NCBI GenBank assembly: GCA_963751335.1
Contig: CAVVUB010000008.1
Coordinates: 1,426,001 to 1,490,000 of the forward strand
DNA length: 64,000 bases
Direction of reading: 5' to 3'
Origin: Bog-473 sp963751335
Lineage (GTDB): Bacteria > Actinomycetota > Acidimicrobiia > Acidimicrobiales > RAAP-2
A program made the translations under genes and the position numbers. Below the pieces are notes generated by a model that saw only the letters and a list, made by a program, of their open reading frames with translations, was not told the DNA's origin and did not search any database. Below, in pieces: positions 33,172 to 41,673 of the stretch. The first letter of the stretch is position 1, and each line of letters starts with the position of its first letter.

Positions 33172-33944
33172 ATTTAGATTGTGCGGTGCTGCCTGCCGGG
33201 TGAACATCGAATCCGCCGTGACTGAACGTCCTCGTACCACGGGGGCTCGGTCCTGCGTGGAGTCCAATCCACCTGAGAGGGCTAGCTCGAACATCACGCC
33301 CGCGCTCTTGACGACGGCCACCCGCTCGCATCGAAACGTCCGACCGTCAGGTCGTGGGAGTCCAGAGTCGAAACACTCCCGTGGACGCGTTGGGTAGTCG
33401 ATTCGGTGCGCAGTTTCTTGCACTTTGCGGCCGAAGGAGGCAGCACCGATCTTCACGACGCGATCTCCGATGGCTGCCCTGACTGACCGGCATCGCCGCG
33501 GCGAGCGCCAAACTGACCGCCGCCTTGAGGTTGGCACCTCGCGTCGGCCAGCATCAAATGTGGAACGCCGACGGACGGTGGGATGACGTCGCTGTTCCTC
33601 ATGCGGAGATGGAGATGACATTCGAGGCCACTGAGATCGACCCTTACATCCACCCAGCTGAATGTGACGTCGTCTTCAATGGCGCACGATTCCCGCTCAC
33701 GCTCACGACAGCCCCGCAGCTGGTCGACCTGCGCCGGGGTATCTTCGTTTTGACGGCAAGTGGGGATCTTGAGGCATCAGCCTTTGGTCTCAGCCAGCCG
33801 ACGAAGGTCGCCAGCTCGGTCGTCCCGTGGCGCTGAAGTCGGGATGCTCACCGTGAGACTCAGCGCGTGGAGCAGTGAGATCTCGGGTCACCACCCGATG
33901 CGACCGTGCCTGTCATCGGGTGATGAATAGGGGAGGCCGACTGA
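33172..33944. other. Boundary region without a convincing gene
   Basis: Between the cupin promoter and the MFS gene there are open frames on both strands, but none has a recognisable domain. The only candidate worth listing is the short frame at 33525-33836, annotated separately. The stretch marks the end of the element-linked cluster and the start of accessory DNA. Confidence 0.4.
33525..33836 (+). CDS. Hypothetical small protein, possibly a remnant
   Basis: 103 residues at most; ATG 33609 would give a 75-residue product. The part MTFEATEIDPYIHPAECDVVFNGARFPLTLTTAPQLVDL has balanced composition and could be real beta-rich coding sequence, but I recognise no family. There is no clear ribosome site for the upstream start. 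It lies in the boundary region, so a degraded gene is equally likely. Confidence 0.25.
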   Translation: MRLAPRVGQHQMWNADGRWDDVAVPHAEMEMTFEATEIDPYIHPAECDVVFNGARFPLTLTTAPQLVDLRRGIFVLTASGDLEASAFGLSQPTKVASSVVPWR

Positions 33945-35507
33945 ATGACGAGGCTTGAGGAGGTCGGGACCAGTCGTACTTCGGACCCGGCCGGGTCAGA
34001 GGCCCCGCTTGCGCGCCGCCGCCTCCTTGTGCCGACGCTCGTGGTGTCCGGATCATTGATGGCCGTCGTGTCGAGCCTCGGCGCGCCCCTGATCACGACC
34101 CTGTCGCGAGCGGATGGGGTGTCGCTGAGCACAGGGGAGTGGATCCTCACCATCACCTTGCTTACCGGCGCCTTGGCGACACCGGTGATGGGGCGCTTGG
34201 CCGACGGGCCCCGCCAGCGGGCTGTCATCCTCGTTGCACTCGTCTCGGTGGTAGTGGGCTGCATGCTCGCAGCGCTATCGAATGGGTTCACGCTGTTACT
34301 CGCCGGGCGCGCGTTCCAGGGCGTGGGTCTCGGGCTCTTGCCGGTTGCCATGGCCATGGCTCGCCGGCACCTGTCGCCTGAGAAGGCCCGGAGGACTATC
34401 GCCACCCTCTCAGTCACAACCGCCATTGGAGTTGGACTGGGCTACCCATTGACTGGGCTGATCGCCCAGGCTCTGGGTTTCAGAGCGGCGTACTGGTTCG
34501 GTGCTATCTCCGTGGCCGGAGCCTCAGTCGTTGCGTCGATAGTTCTGCCCCCTCGCTCTGGAGGTACCTCGCGGCGCTTCGACTTCGTGGGTGCCGGCTT
34601 GCTCGGCCTCGTGGTCATCGGCGTCACGGTGGTGCTGAGCGAGGGAGGAGGGTGGGGTTGGGCTTCGAACCGGACTATCGCTATCGCTGGAGCATCAGTG
34701 ATCCTGCTGGCGGTTTGGATCCCCTTCGAGCTGCGCTTTGCCCATCCGTTGGTCGATTTGCGCCAGGTCCGCAATCGCTCGGTACTCACCGCAGACGCGT
34801 CCGGATTCCTCATCAGTATCGCCCTGTACCTTCTCGTGCCGATCATCGTGGTATTCGTGCAGATCCCGATATCGACCGGGTTCGGCTTCGGGGCGTCGTT
34901 GGTCGTGTCCGGGCTGGTCCTGGTCCCGCTTTCGGTGGGGAGCTTCGTGGCCAGTAGGTTCCTCATCGCCTACGAACGACGCTTTGGCTCTCGGACCATG
35001 ATCCCGCTCGGTTCGATGGTGTTCGCTGCGGGTGCTGCCTTCTTCGCATTGGAGCACTCTGCACTGTGGGAAGCGTTCGTCACAGCTGCCATCTGCGGCT
35101 TGGGCGTAGGGTTCACCACCGGAGCGATGCCTGGATTCATCGTGCGAGCCGTTGCACACAGTGAGACCGGAAGCGCGATGGGTTTCTACCAAGTGATACG
35201 CAGCATCGGGTTGGCAGTTGGAAGCGCACTGAGCGCAGCCGTACTACTCGCCCACACCCCACATGACCATGTCCTGCCTGACGTGGGCGGCTTCACGCTG
35301 ACCCTGAACATCGCAGCCGGCCTGTGCGTAGTCACCGCGGTGGTCAGCTTTGTGCTGCCAGGACGGAGGGCATCGTCTTCGGACTTCACGGTCGATGAAG
35401 ACGATCGCGAAGCGCTGATGAAGGGCGAAGCCGAGCTGGCCGGCACAGGTCTGGTCGCGGGCGAGGAGCTTCCTCCTTTCGGATCGGATGGCGTCGTTCC
35501 TCCCTGA
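33945..35507 (+). CDS. MFS multidrug exporter, DHA2 (14-TM) type
   Basis: A 520-residue membrane protein with 14 hydrophobic segments. After a polar N-terminus comes VVSGSLMAVVSSLGAPLI. The family motifs TGALATPVMGRLADGPRQR (loop 2-3) and GRAFQGVGLGLLPVAMAMAR (TM4) identify an H+-coupled DHA2 drug exporter, and GVGLGYPLTGLIAQ is motif C of antiporters. A cytoplasmic acidic tail (SSSDFTVDEDDREALMKGEAE) ends the protein. GAGG precedes ATG 33945. No regulator is adjacent. The substrate is unknown; it could export a toxic intermediate, but nothing links it to the cluster to the left. Confidence 0.9.
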   Translation: MTRLEEVGTSRTSDPAGSEAPLARRRLLVPTLVVSGSLMAVVSSLGAPLITTLSRADGVSLSTGEWILTITLLTGALATPVMGRLADGPRQRAVILVALVSVVVGCMLAALSNGFTLLLAGRAFQGVGLGLLPVAMAMARRHLSPEKARRTIATLSVTTAIGVGLGYPLTGLIAQALGFRAAYWFGAISVAGASVVASIVLPPRSGGTSRRFDFVGAGLLGLVVIGVTVVLSEGGGWGWASNRTIAIAGASVILLAVWIPFELRFAHPLVDLRQVRNRSVLTADASGFLISIALYLLVPIIVVFVQIPISTGFGFGASLVVSGLVLVPLSVGSFVASRFLIAYERRFGSRTMIPLGSMVFAAGAAFFALEHSALWEAFVTAAICGLGVGFTTGAMPGFIVRAVAHSETGSAMGFYQVIRSIGLAVGSALSAAVLLAHTPHDHVLPDVGGFTLTLNIAAGLCVVTAVVSFVLPGRRASSSDFTVDEDDREALMKGEAELAGTGLVAGEELPPFGSDGVVPP

Positions 35508-35640
35508 TCGGTTCCGTTGGGTGGCACTCGATCTGCGGGGCTATGGCTCCTCAGAAATGCCATCCGACGCAGGTTTGGAGTGGTCGGGCATGGCCGACGA
35601 CCTGCTGGCAGCCCGAGGTCCCACGGTTCACGAAGTTCAC
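35488..35640 (+). pseudogene. Alpha/beta-hydrolase fragment
   Basis: An open stretch overlapping the MFS stop encodes MASFLPDRFRWVALDLRGYG (20 residues shown), continuing SSEMPSDAGLEWSGMADDLLAA. This is the strand 3-4 region (DLRGYGxSxxP) of an alpha/beta hydrolase; then homology stops before the nucleophile elbow. No N-terminal oxyanion segment or triad is present. It is a remnant left by a deletion or insertion at the toxin-antitoxin junction. Confidence 0.6.
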
Positions 35641-35665
35641 ACTGCCGGTCGACCCGCGTTCTTCA

Positions 35666-35688
35666 TTCGGGTATACTCGAATACCGAA
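35666..35688 (+). promoter_or_regulatory. Leaderless promoter with overlapping palindrome (AbiEi-like gene)
   Basis: TTCGG (35666-35670) and CCGAA (35684-35688) form an inverted repeat with inner GTATAC and GAATAC, ending on the first base of the ATG. TATACT at 35672-35677 is a good -10 box, only 11 bases before the ATG, so the transcript probably starts at or next to the start codon. Operator and promoter coincide, as usual for an autoregulated antitoxin. Confidence 0.5.
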
Positions 35689-36737
35689 TGGCACGGGCCC
35701 GAACCGCCGAAATCGATCTCTCCGCCGAGGCCGTCGACGCTGCGCTGGCGGCGCTCCATGCGGCCGGCATCAATGCCGCGCTTCGCCCACCGCGCAGTTA
35801 CGGGGCAACGGACTCCTCACGGACGGACGCCGTACTCGACGTCACGGTCGACGACCGAGTCTTCCCGGTCTTGGTCGAAGTCGTCTCGTACTGCACCGGT
35901 CAGACCGCCACCCGAGTGGTCCGCCGTTTGGCGGCGCCAAAGGACGCGGTCCCGTTGCTCGTGGCGGACCGGATCACTGCCGAAGCCCGCACCATCCTCA
36001 CCGACGCCGGCTGGTCGTGGCTCGACCGCCGTGGCCAGCTGCACCTCCGCGCGTCCGGCGTGCGCGTCGACCTGGCCGTGCCGTCGGCTGCGCGAGCGAC
36101 GGCCTCGACCGCCGGTCCCGCGATCGCCGGGCGGTCTGGCATCACCATCGCGTACTGGTTGAGCGCGCACCCAGGGGACCGCTTGTCCCCCAACCATCAC
36201 TCTGCGCTTCTTCGTCTCGCTCCGTCGACCATCTCCACCACGGTGCGGCGCCTCGCCGACGCGGGTCTGGTCGACGAGGCGGGAGCCGCCGTCGCCCCAG
36301 AACTTTTCTGGGAGTTGGCCGCGATATGGCGCACCGAGCGCACCTGGCTGGTTCGTCGTCCCGACCCGAAGCAACACGTGCCGACTGACCCTTTAGCGCC
36401 ATCGTGGCGGGTGACCGGTACCGCGGCCGCGATGGCTTACGGGGCACCGCTCGCCGCCGCCGGGGAGGGTCCACTCGAGCTCTACGTCACGGGACCGGTC
36501 GAGCTCTCCATCGCCACTCGCCGCTACGGTGCCGCGGCGTCGGGCGCCGGGGCGGCCGTCATCGCGGTCCCGCCCACTTCCTTGGTCACCGAGCCCAACT
36601 TGGACGACGTGACCCCAGTGATCCGGCGGTGGCCGGCGGCACCCCTCCTGGCGGTCGCGCTCGACCTGGCGCAGGACAAGGGTCGGGGTCGCGAGATCCT
36701 CGAAGAGTGGAGTGCCGGGCGTGGCATCTGGCTCTGA
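35688..36737 (+). CDS. AbiEi-like antitoxin/transcriptional regulator (winged HTH)
   Basis: 349 residues from ATG 35688. The N-terminal third (about 30-130, AVLDVTVDDRVFPVLVEVVSY and LAAPKDAVPLLVADRITAEARTILTDAGWSWLDRRGQLHL in part) resembles the restriction-endonuclease-like domain found in some regulators. A winged HTH follows (NHHSALLRLAPSTISTTVRRLADAGLVDE, about 165-195), then a C-terminal domain like that of AbiEi antitoxins. The next gene, a nucleotidyltransferase, overlaps by 26 bases. The pair fits a type IV AbiE-like system in which this protein represses the operon and counters the toxin. The family assignment rests on architecture and context. Confidence 0.65.
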   Translation: MARARTAEIDLSAEAVDAALAALHAAGINAALRPPRSYGATDSSRTDAVLDVTVDDRVFPVLVEVVSYCTGQTATRVVRRLAAPKDAVPLLVADRITAEARTILTDAGWSWLDRRGQLHLRASGVRVDLAVPSAARATASTAGPAIAGRSGITIAYWLSAHPGDRLSPNHHSALLRLAPSTISTTVRRLADAGLVDEAGAAVAPELFWELAAIWRTERTWLVRRPDPKQHVPTDPLAPSWRVTGTAAAMAYGAPLAAAGEGPLELYVTGPVELSIATRRYGAAASGAGAAVIAVPPTSLVTEPNLDDVTPVIRRWPAAPLLAVALDLAQDKGRGREILEEWSAGRGIWL

Positions 36738-37482
36738 CGTCGTGCTGCAGGGTCCGGCCATGGTTGGGCTCATCCGCGCCGTCGCCGCCCTCAGCCAGAG
36801 TGGCCTGGACGGCTATGTCGTTGTCGGTGGTGTCGCCGTGGCGGCACGCCTCGGGCAGGCGCACCGTGGGACGACAGACGTCGACGCGGTGATCGACGAG
36901 GACGCGCATCCCGATGCGATCGAGGCACTGCTCGCTTTGTCCGATGCCCAGCCCGATCCGACCGGCGCCCACCGCGTCCGCGTCGCTGGAACTAAGGTCG
37001 AACTCATCGGTGTCGGGCCCGTCGACGACCGCTCGTTCGACGGCATGACCGACATGCAGACACTCTTCGTCGCCACCCATACGTGGGCGCTCGACACGGC
37101 GATCTCGCTGACCCTTGTGGCGGGAGCCGACTCGACCGTTCGGGCCACCGGCCCCATTGCCACTCCAGCGGCCCTCTTTGCCATGAAGCTCCATGTCATC
37201 CAGGATCGGCGGGCGACGAGCCGGCCAGAGAAGCGCAGCAGCGACGCGCTCGATCTGTACCGGCTCCTGCTCCAGCTCGACGCGGGGGGCTCGCTCCGGG
37301 CCGCCCTTTCGACGGGACCGGCACCGCTCCGGCGTGCCGTCCGCGCCGCCGCCCAGAAGGTTTTGATCGACGACGCCACCCGGACCCGGGCCTGGCTGTC
37401 GGTATCCGACGACCAATCGGGACCGGTGACGGCGGACGAACTCCGCTATCTGGCCCAACCGGTGGTCGACGCGCTCGGCTGA
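36712..37482 (+). CDS. AbiEii-like nucleotidyltransferase toxin candidate
   Basis: 256 residues from GTG 36712 (other starts at 36721, 36742 and 36760). The polymerase-beta-type nucleotidyltransferase signature is clear: YVVVGGVAVAARL, then HRGTTDVDAVID, with Gly39-Gly40 and metal Asp56 and Asp58. A helical region with FAMKLHVIQDRRATSRPEKRSSDALDLYRLL resembles the AbiEii/AbiGii family, where the Lys and Asp in KxxAxxxRxxxKDxxDL are important. Such enzymes pyrophosphorylate or add nucleotides to tRNA and arrest growth on phage infection. Co-translated with the AbiEi-like gene. Confidence 0.72.
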   Translation: MPGVASGSDVVLQGPAMVGLIRAVAALSQSGLDGYVVVGGVAVAARLGQAHRGTTDVDAVIDEDAHPDAIEALLALSDAQPDPTGAHRVRVAGTKVELIGVGPVDDRSFDGMTDMQTLFVATHTWALDTAISLTLVAGADSTVRATGPIATPAALFAMKLHVIQDRRATSRPEKRSSDALDLYRLLLQLDAGGSLRAALSTGPAPLRRAVRAAAQKVLIDDATRTRAWLSVSDDQSGPVTADELRYLAQPVVDALG

Positions 37483-37599
37483 CCGAGCCGATCCAGGCGC
37501 TGTCGCCCACCCTTTCTTGGTTATAACGACGCCGACCGCGTACAAATGGCCTGTGCGGCGGGTGCTCGAGCGGACGCGCTTTCACTACTGGACGGTTCG

Positions 37600-38394
37600 T
37601 GCCTACGTCGAGGGCTGGGTCCTCCTGCTTGTCCGGCGCGGACCAGGAGCCGTCTGGCGCCGCATCTGCCGTGCCCCCGCACGCGTCCCGCCGTCGTGCT
37701 GGCAGCCTGGGGGACATTGCGGCGCGGTGAGGTGCTCGGGCTGCGCAGGTGCGACGTTGACGTGACGGCCGCAACCGTCCGGGTCGAGCGGTCGCTGGGG
37801 GAGCGACGCAATGGAGCGGTGATCGTCGGGCCGCCCAAGTCCTTGGCCGGGGTCAGGACGGTGCACATGCCGTCCAGCGCCATGGCGCTGCTCGAGGAAC
37901 ACCTGAGGTCCTTCGTCGGGCCCGATCCCAGCGATCCGCTGTTCGTCGGCCGCACCGGTCTCCAGCAGCGCCCGCAGGGGCTCGAGGAGGCTTGGAGAAC
38001 CGCTCGTGAGGAAGTCGGCCTGCCTGAGCTTCGTTTCCACGATCTGCGCCACTTCGCCGGCACCATGGCCGCCGCCGCGGGCACGTCAACCAAGGAGGTG
38101 ATGGCCCGTGGTGGATGGTCCTCACCGCAGATGGCGCTCCGCTACGAGCACGCCACCCAAGAGCGTGATCGCTCCATCGCCCAGGCGCTCGAGTGGCTCT
38201 CCCAATCGACGCAAGAGACGCCGATCGGACCGTTGACGACCGCTGATGACCCGAAGTTGCGCGCACGTTCGCTCACGCAGCGCGCACGGCGGACTCTGGA
38301 GGGAGATGACGCAGATCCGGAAACGCATCGTGATCAGCACGTTTCGGGCGTTCGAGTGACGTCTTCACGTTTGCTCGTGACCTGGACCTTTTGA
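37600..38394 (+). pseudogene. Decayed tyrosine recombinase (integrase), catalytic domain
   Basis: From about 37690 the frame encodes a phage-type integrase catalytic domain: LRRGEVLGLRRCDVD (first Arg), GPPKSLAGVRTV (Lys), FHDLRHFAG (His-x-x-Arg), GWSSPQMALRYEHA (Trp/His and nucleophile Tyr). The N-terminal core-binding domain is missing, and a plausible upstream piece (SGAASAVPPH) lies in another frame, so a frameshift near 37695 is likely. All five catalytic residues remain in the C-terminal part. It may be the residue of the integrase that once served the tRNA-Lys site about 3 kb to the right. Confidence 0.65.
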
Positions 38395-38445
38395 ACTCTC
38401 TTTCAGAGTCAGTCGCGGCATAAGGAACGCTCGCCCACAGAGCAA

Positions 38446-38781
38446 TCAGCGCTCCCAGCGTGGATCGGCCTCGACGATGCCCAAGCTGAGTTCCTCGAGT
38501 TCGGACACCAGCGTGCGTAGTCGGCGCTCGTTGTCGATCCAAGGACCGTAGTCGTCGAGCTGCTCGTCACTCATGAGACGCGTCACCGTCTTGGTGGCCA
38601 CCTTGCGCGTCCACTGGTGATAGGGACCGTGCAGGACCGGGGGTTCGGCGTGGCAGCGGCAATTGGCTTTGCCACAACGGGTCAGGCGTTCGGTCATGGT
38701 GCCCGGGAGCACGAAGCCGACCTCGGCCAACGAGGCGGCGATGCGCCGGGCTTCGGCGCGCTGAGCGGGGGTGGGAGCCAT
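38446..38781 (-). CDS. DUF6788-like small protein, mobile-element associated
   Basis: 111 residues from ATG 38781. The middle LTRCGKANCRCHAEPPVLHGPYHQWTR (Cys-rich core, in part CGKANCRCH) and TRLMSDEQLDDYGPWIDNERRLRTLVSELEEL match the DUF6788-type proteins commonly next to transposases or recombinases in actinobacteria. The three Cys and His could bind zinc. Divergent from the recombinase-like gene at 38848, with a palindrome between them. Function unknown; probably part of the mobile unit. Confidence 0.6.
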   Translation of the reverse strand: MAPTPAQRAEARRIAASLAEVGFVLPGTMTERLTRCGKANCRCHAEPPVLHGPYHQWTRKVATKTVTRLMSDEQLDDYGPWIDNERRLRTLVSELEELSLGIVEADPRWER

Positions 38782-38831
38782 GTCTTGGGCACAACCTTGG
38801 CACCGGGGATCCACCCGGTGAGGAGTATCCG

Positions 38832-38847
38832 ACAGTATATATATTGT
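38832..38847. promoter_or_regulatory. A/T palindrome abutting the recombinase-like gene start
   Basis: ACAGTATATATATTGT is a 16-bp near-perfect palindrome (mismatch only at the fourth pair) that ends at the base before ATG 38848. It lies in the divergent gap of a mobile unit and can hold promoter -10 sequences for both directions. Regulatory role inferred. Confidence 0.4.
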
Positions 38848-39732
38848 ATGACTCGGCCTCCGGTCGACCTCTCCGTTTGGGTTCCCCGCGGGGTCGAGGT
38901 TCGGGCCGGCGCCTTCGCCCGTGAGGTGGTGGCCGCGGTCGAACCAGCGACCTGGGCTCGGGCCCGTTCCTTGGCCTGGGCGGCCAGCCGAATCTGCGAC
39001 TTCGCCCTTTCGCTCGGCCACGAGCCCGATCCCGCCGTGGTGCTCTCGGGCGCATTCATCGAGCGCTTCATGGCGAGTGGGACGCCGGGCTGGAGCGGCG
39101 CGGCCCGGCGCTGTGCGCGCACCAATCTCTATTTCTTGGCCCGACGGTCCGCACCCGGGCCCACTCCACCTCCGCTCTCGCGCGAGCGGGCCAAGGCTCC
39201 CTATTGCGAATCCGAGCTGGCGGCCTACCTCGCCTTGGCCGATGCGCAGCCCACGGCGCGCCGGCGTTGGCGGGCCAGTGGGCTCATTGCGCTCGGGGCC
39301 GGGGCCGGCCTGATCGGAGCCGACCTGCGTCTGGTCAGCGGCCACGACGTCGTCGAGCGTTCGGGCGGAGTGGTGGTGAGCGTCAAAGGGGCCCGACCCC
39401 GAGTCGTGCCGGTCCGGCGCGAGCTGGCCGCCCGGGCGCTCTCGGCCGCGGCGCAGGCAGCAGGGTCCGGGTTCATCGTCGGTGGTGCCGCACCCACCCG
39501 GCGCAACGTGACCAGCCCGCTCATTGCCTCCTTGGCGAAAGGGCCCGACCTCGAGCGGCTCTCCTTGGCCCGGCTGCGCGCCACGTGGGTGGCCCGCTGT
39601 GCCGAGGACATCGGATTGGCCACCTTCTTGGCCGCGGCCGGGTTGCGCTGCTCGCAACGCCTGGGCGACGTGGTGGCCGAACTCGACCCCGGTGACGAGG
39701 AGCGGGCGGTCGCCCTCTTGGGGGGCCGGTGA
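38848..39732 (+). CDS. Tyrosine-recombinase-like protein of a mobile unit
   Basis: 294 residues from ATG 38848. An N-terminal helical core-binding-like region (WARARSLAWAASRICDFALSLG, seen in part), then a C-terminal part resembling an integrase fold (GLIALGAGAGLIGADLRLVSGHDV, VVSVKGARPRVVPVRREL, LARLRATWVARC). The first Arg is replaced (GAGAGLIGADL), RLRATWV gives an R-x-x-W-like motif and no clear nucleophile Tyr is visible, so catalytic activity is doubtful. It overlaps the start of the broken transposase-like gene by 4 bases. Together with DUF6788 it forms a recognisable three-gene unit. Confidence 0.55.
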   Translation: MTRPPVDLSVWVPRGVEVRAGAFAREVVAAVEPATWARARSLAWAASRICDFALSLGHEPDPAVVLSGAFIERFMASGTPGWSGAARRCARTNLYFLARRSAPGPTPPPLSRERAKAPYCESELAAYLALADAQPTARRRWRASGLIALGAGAGLIGADLRLVSGHDVVERSGGVVVSVKGARPRVVPVRRELAARALSAAAQAAGSGFIVGGAAPTRRNVTSPLIASLAKGPDLERLSLARLRATWVARCAEDIGLATFLAAAGLRCSQRLGDVVAELDPGDEERAVALLGGR

Positions 39733-41216
39733 GCGACGGCCCGCTCGAGCGCTGCGAGGCGATCATCGACGCCTCGGGAGTGGCCCCGCTGATCGAGTCG
39801 AAGTTGGCCGTGGGCGTGCGGCCGGCGTCAGCTCAGCGTGCGCACCCTTCTCGTCGGTCTCCTGCTCGTCCTCGGCGACGACCGGCCCGCCCATCTCGTG
39901 CGGGTCCATCGTGCCTTGGTGGCCCTCGAAGAACGCGACATGGTCCGCTTGGGCGTGCTGGTCCACTGGCACGATGTCGCCCACCTCTTGACCTATCGCC
40001 AGATCGAATACACCTTCGGCGTGTTGACCCGGGCCTTGGCCAAGGACCACCCCGACGGAGACCCTTCCGATGTCTTGGCCCTGGTCCTCGACGCGCTGCT
40101 CGAGGCGTCGGTCCCGGCCATCTACAAGGACGCCTCCTCCTCGTTGGCCGTCGACTGGAGCGATCAGGAGGCCTTCGCCACCCCTCCGGCCCGTCCTGAG
40201 CGAACGAGCGCGGACCGAGAAGCCAGTGGGGGCACCGGCGTCCCGGGCCCGGAAAGTCCGACCTGTTCTTCGGCTACTACTTCTCGGCCGCCACCATGGT
40301 GAACGACGAGAGTGGCCCCCCTGTCCCCGAACTGGTGCGCCGCATGGCGCTGAGCACCTGTGCCCACGATCCGGTGCGCGCCGTGTCCCGGTCCTCGAGC
40401 GCATGGCCGGAGTGACATTGCGCTCGGTGACCTGCTCTGTGACTCGGGCTATGCCCATCGCCGCTCCGAGTACTGGGCCCTGCCGCTGCGCGCGCCGGGG
40501 CCGACCTGGTCATGGACCTGCACCCCTCTGACCGCGGGACCAAGGGCACCTTTGGTGGGGCCATCTGTTGCAACGGCAACCTCTACTGCCCCTGCACTCC
40601 GCCCGCCTTGCTCGCTCTCGGCCCAGTGGCCCGGGGCGCCACAGAGGCCGAAGTGGCCGCCCACGATGTGCGCAGCGCTGAGCTGGCGCGTTACAAGCTC
40701 GGGCGCATCAGTGGTGACGATGCCGACGGCTATCACCGCGTGATGTGCCCGGCCGCCATGGGCAAGGTGCGCTGTCCGAGGCGTGAGCAATCCATGAACC
40801 TGCCCTTCGACCGGCCCAGCGTGGCGGGCCCGCCCGAGTCCGCGCCGACCTGCTGCGTGCAGGCGACGCTCAGCGTCCCGGCCGAGGTCAACGCCAAGAC
40901 CACACAGAAGCACGACTATCCCTCGGCCGCCCATCGTCGTTCGTTCGCCCGACGCACGGCAGTCGAGCGCAGCTATTCGACCCTGAAAGATCCAGCCAGC
41001 ACCGATGTAACCCGCGGCTGGTGCCGGGTCATGGGCTTGAGCGCCATCAGCCTTCTCCTCGCTTGTGCGGTTGTGACGCGCAACGTGCGCATCGCGGATG
41101 CTTTCGAGGAACGCCAACGCGATGACCAACGACGGCGTGAAACCGGCCTCGAGCCCAAGACGCGCAAGCGTCGCCGACGCACGAGCGCTGATCTCATCGC
41201 GGCCGCAACAGACTGA
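39729..41216 (+). pseudogene. Transposase-like gene broken by several frameshifts
   Basis: Coding similarity continues across changing frames: SDGPLERCEAIIDASGVAPL at the start, then (shift near 39830) LLVLGDDRPAHLVRVHRALV to about 40185, then another frame with SDLFFGYYFSAATMVNDE (about 40255-40310), then short pieces GDLLCDSGYAH (about 40420-40450), and finally one frame from about 40505 to 41216 with LHPSDRGTKGTFGGAICC, ARYKLGRISGDDADGYHRV, RRTAVERSYSTLKDP and a basic C-terminus. At least four indels are needed. The pattern (Asp-rich core, Arg/Lys tail, TAVERSYSTLK) suggests a DDE-type transposase, now inactive. Confidence 0.6.
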
Positions 41217-41304
41217 GCGCCGCTCTCAGGCGAACTTCGGACCGGACGCGACGACGCGCCGGATCAGAAGACGGATCTAGAGCGATTCACGTCCTGCGAA
41301 CACC

Positions 41305-41339
41305 CAACTGTGAAGATGGGCTGACGTCAACTGTGAAGA
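41305..41339 (+). repeat. Two 12-bp direct repeats next to the left attachment site
   Basis: CAACTGTGAAGA occurs at 41305-41316 and again at 41328-41339, 23 bases apart, ending 8 bp before the tRNA-derived repeat. ACGTC (41324-41328) and GACGT (41338-41342) form an inverted repeat over the second copy. Spacing of about two helical turns beside an attachment site is like arm-type integrase sites, though an element-end role for the neighbouring transposase unit is also possible. Confidence 0.4.
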
Positions 41340-41346
41340 CGTTCGA

Positions 41347-41393
41347 GTGCGCCCCTCGGGATTTGAACCCGAAACCTGCGGATTAAGAGTCCG
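41347..41393 (-). repeat. Left attachment repeat (47 bp, 3' part of tRNA-Lys)
   Basis: Identical over 47 bp to 49564-49610, which is the T-arm, variable loop, anticodon loop and 3' acceptor of the tRNA-Lys gene on the minus strand. The match stops abruptly at both ends (A versus T after 41393; A versus G before 41347). It lacks the D-arm and 5' acceptor, so it is not a functional tRNA but the att copy made by integration. Confidence 0.9.
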
Positions 41394-41457
41394 AGACAGG
41401 GGAGTCCAGGGTGTGCTGCGTAGTCCACTGAGCTGCGGTTACGTCTGGACTCGGTCC

Positions 41458-41670
41458 ATGGAGTTGGGTGAATCGCGACGCCGTGTCGCTGAGATCGTGG
41501 GGCGGATAACGGGGGAGGGACCCTTGATTGATCCTCTGTGGAGGGATGTCGCGATCGCTCAATTGGGTTGGGACCTGACACGCTTCGCAGGCCGTGATCT
41601 GAGGTGTTCACTAGATGAGCAGGAAGGTGGAACAATCACCGCAACGCGTTGGAGAGCGGACGAGGAGTAA
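41458..41670 (+). CDS. Hypothetical 70-residue protein
   Basis: From ATG 41458: MELGESRRRVAEIVGRITGE, then LIDPLWRDVAIAQLGWDLTRFAGRDL. Composition is protein-like, with a possible amphipathic helix first, but I know no family. It ends 3 bases before the TetR start and would be co-transcribed with it. There is no strong ribosome site. Confidence 0.35.
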   Translation: MELGESRRRVAEIVGRITGEGPLIDPLWRDVAIAQLGWDLTRFAGRDLRCSLDEQEGGTITATRWRADEE

Positions 41671-41673
41671 GCA

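Noticed and set aside
33163..33621. Minus-strand frame of about 150 residues in the boundary region
   Set aside because: Arg/Ser-rich composition without any recognisable domain and overlapping a regulatory element at its end.
38782..39657. Upstream extension of the DUF6788 frame to a 400-residue protein
   Set aside because: The extension is antisense to the recombinase-like gene and low-complexity; ATG 38781 fits the family length.
39729..41216. Frameshifts caused only by sequencing error
   Set aside because: At least four indels fall in one mobile gene while all neighbouring long genes are intact, so real decay is likelier; raw reads would be needed to be certain.
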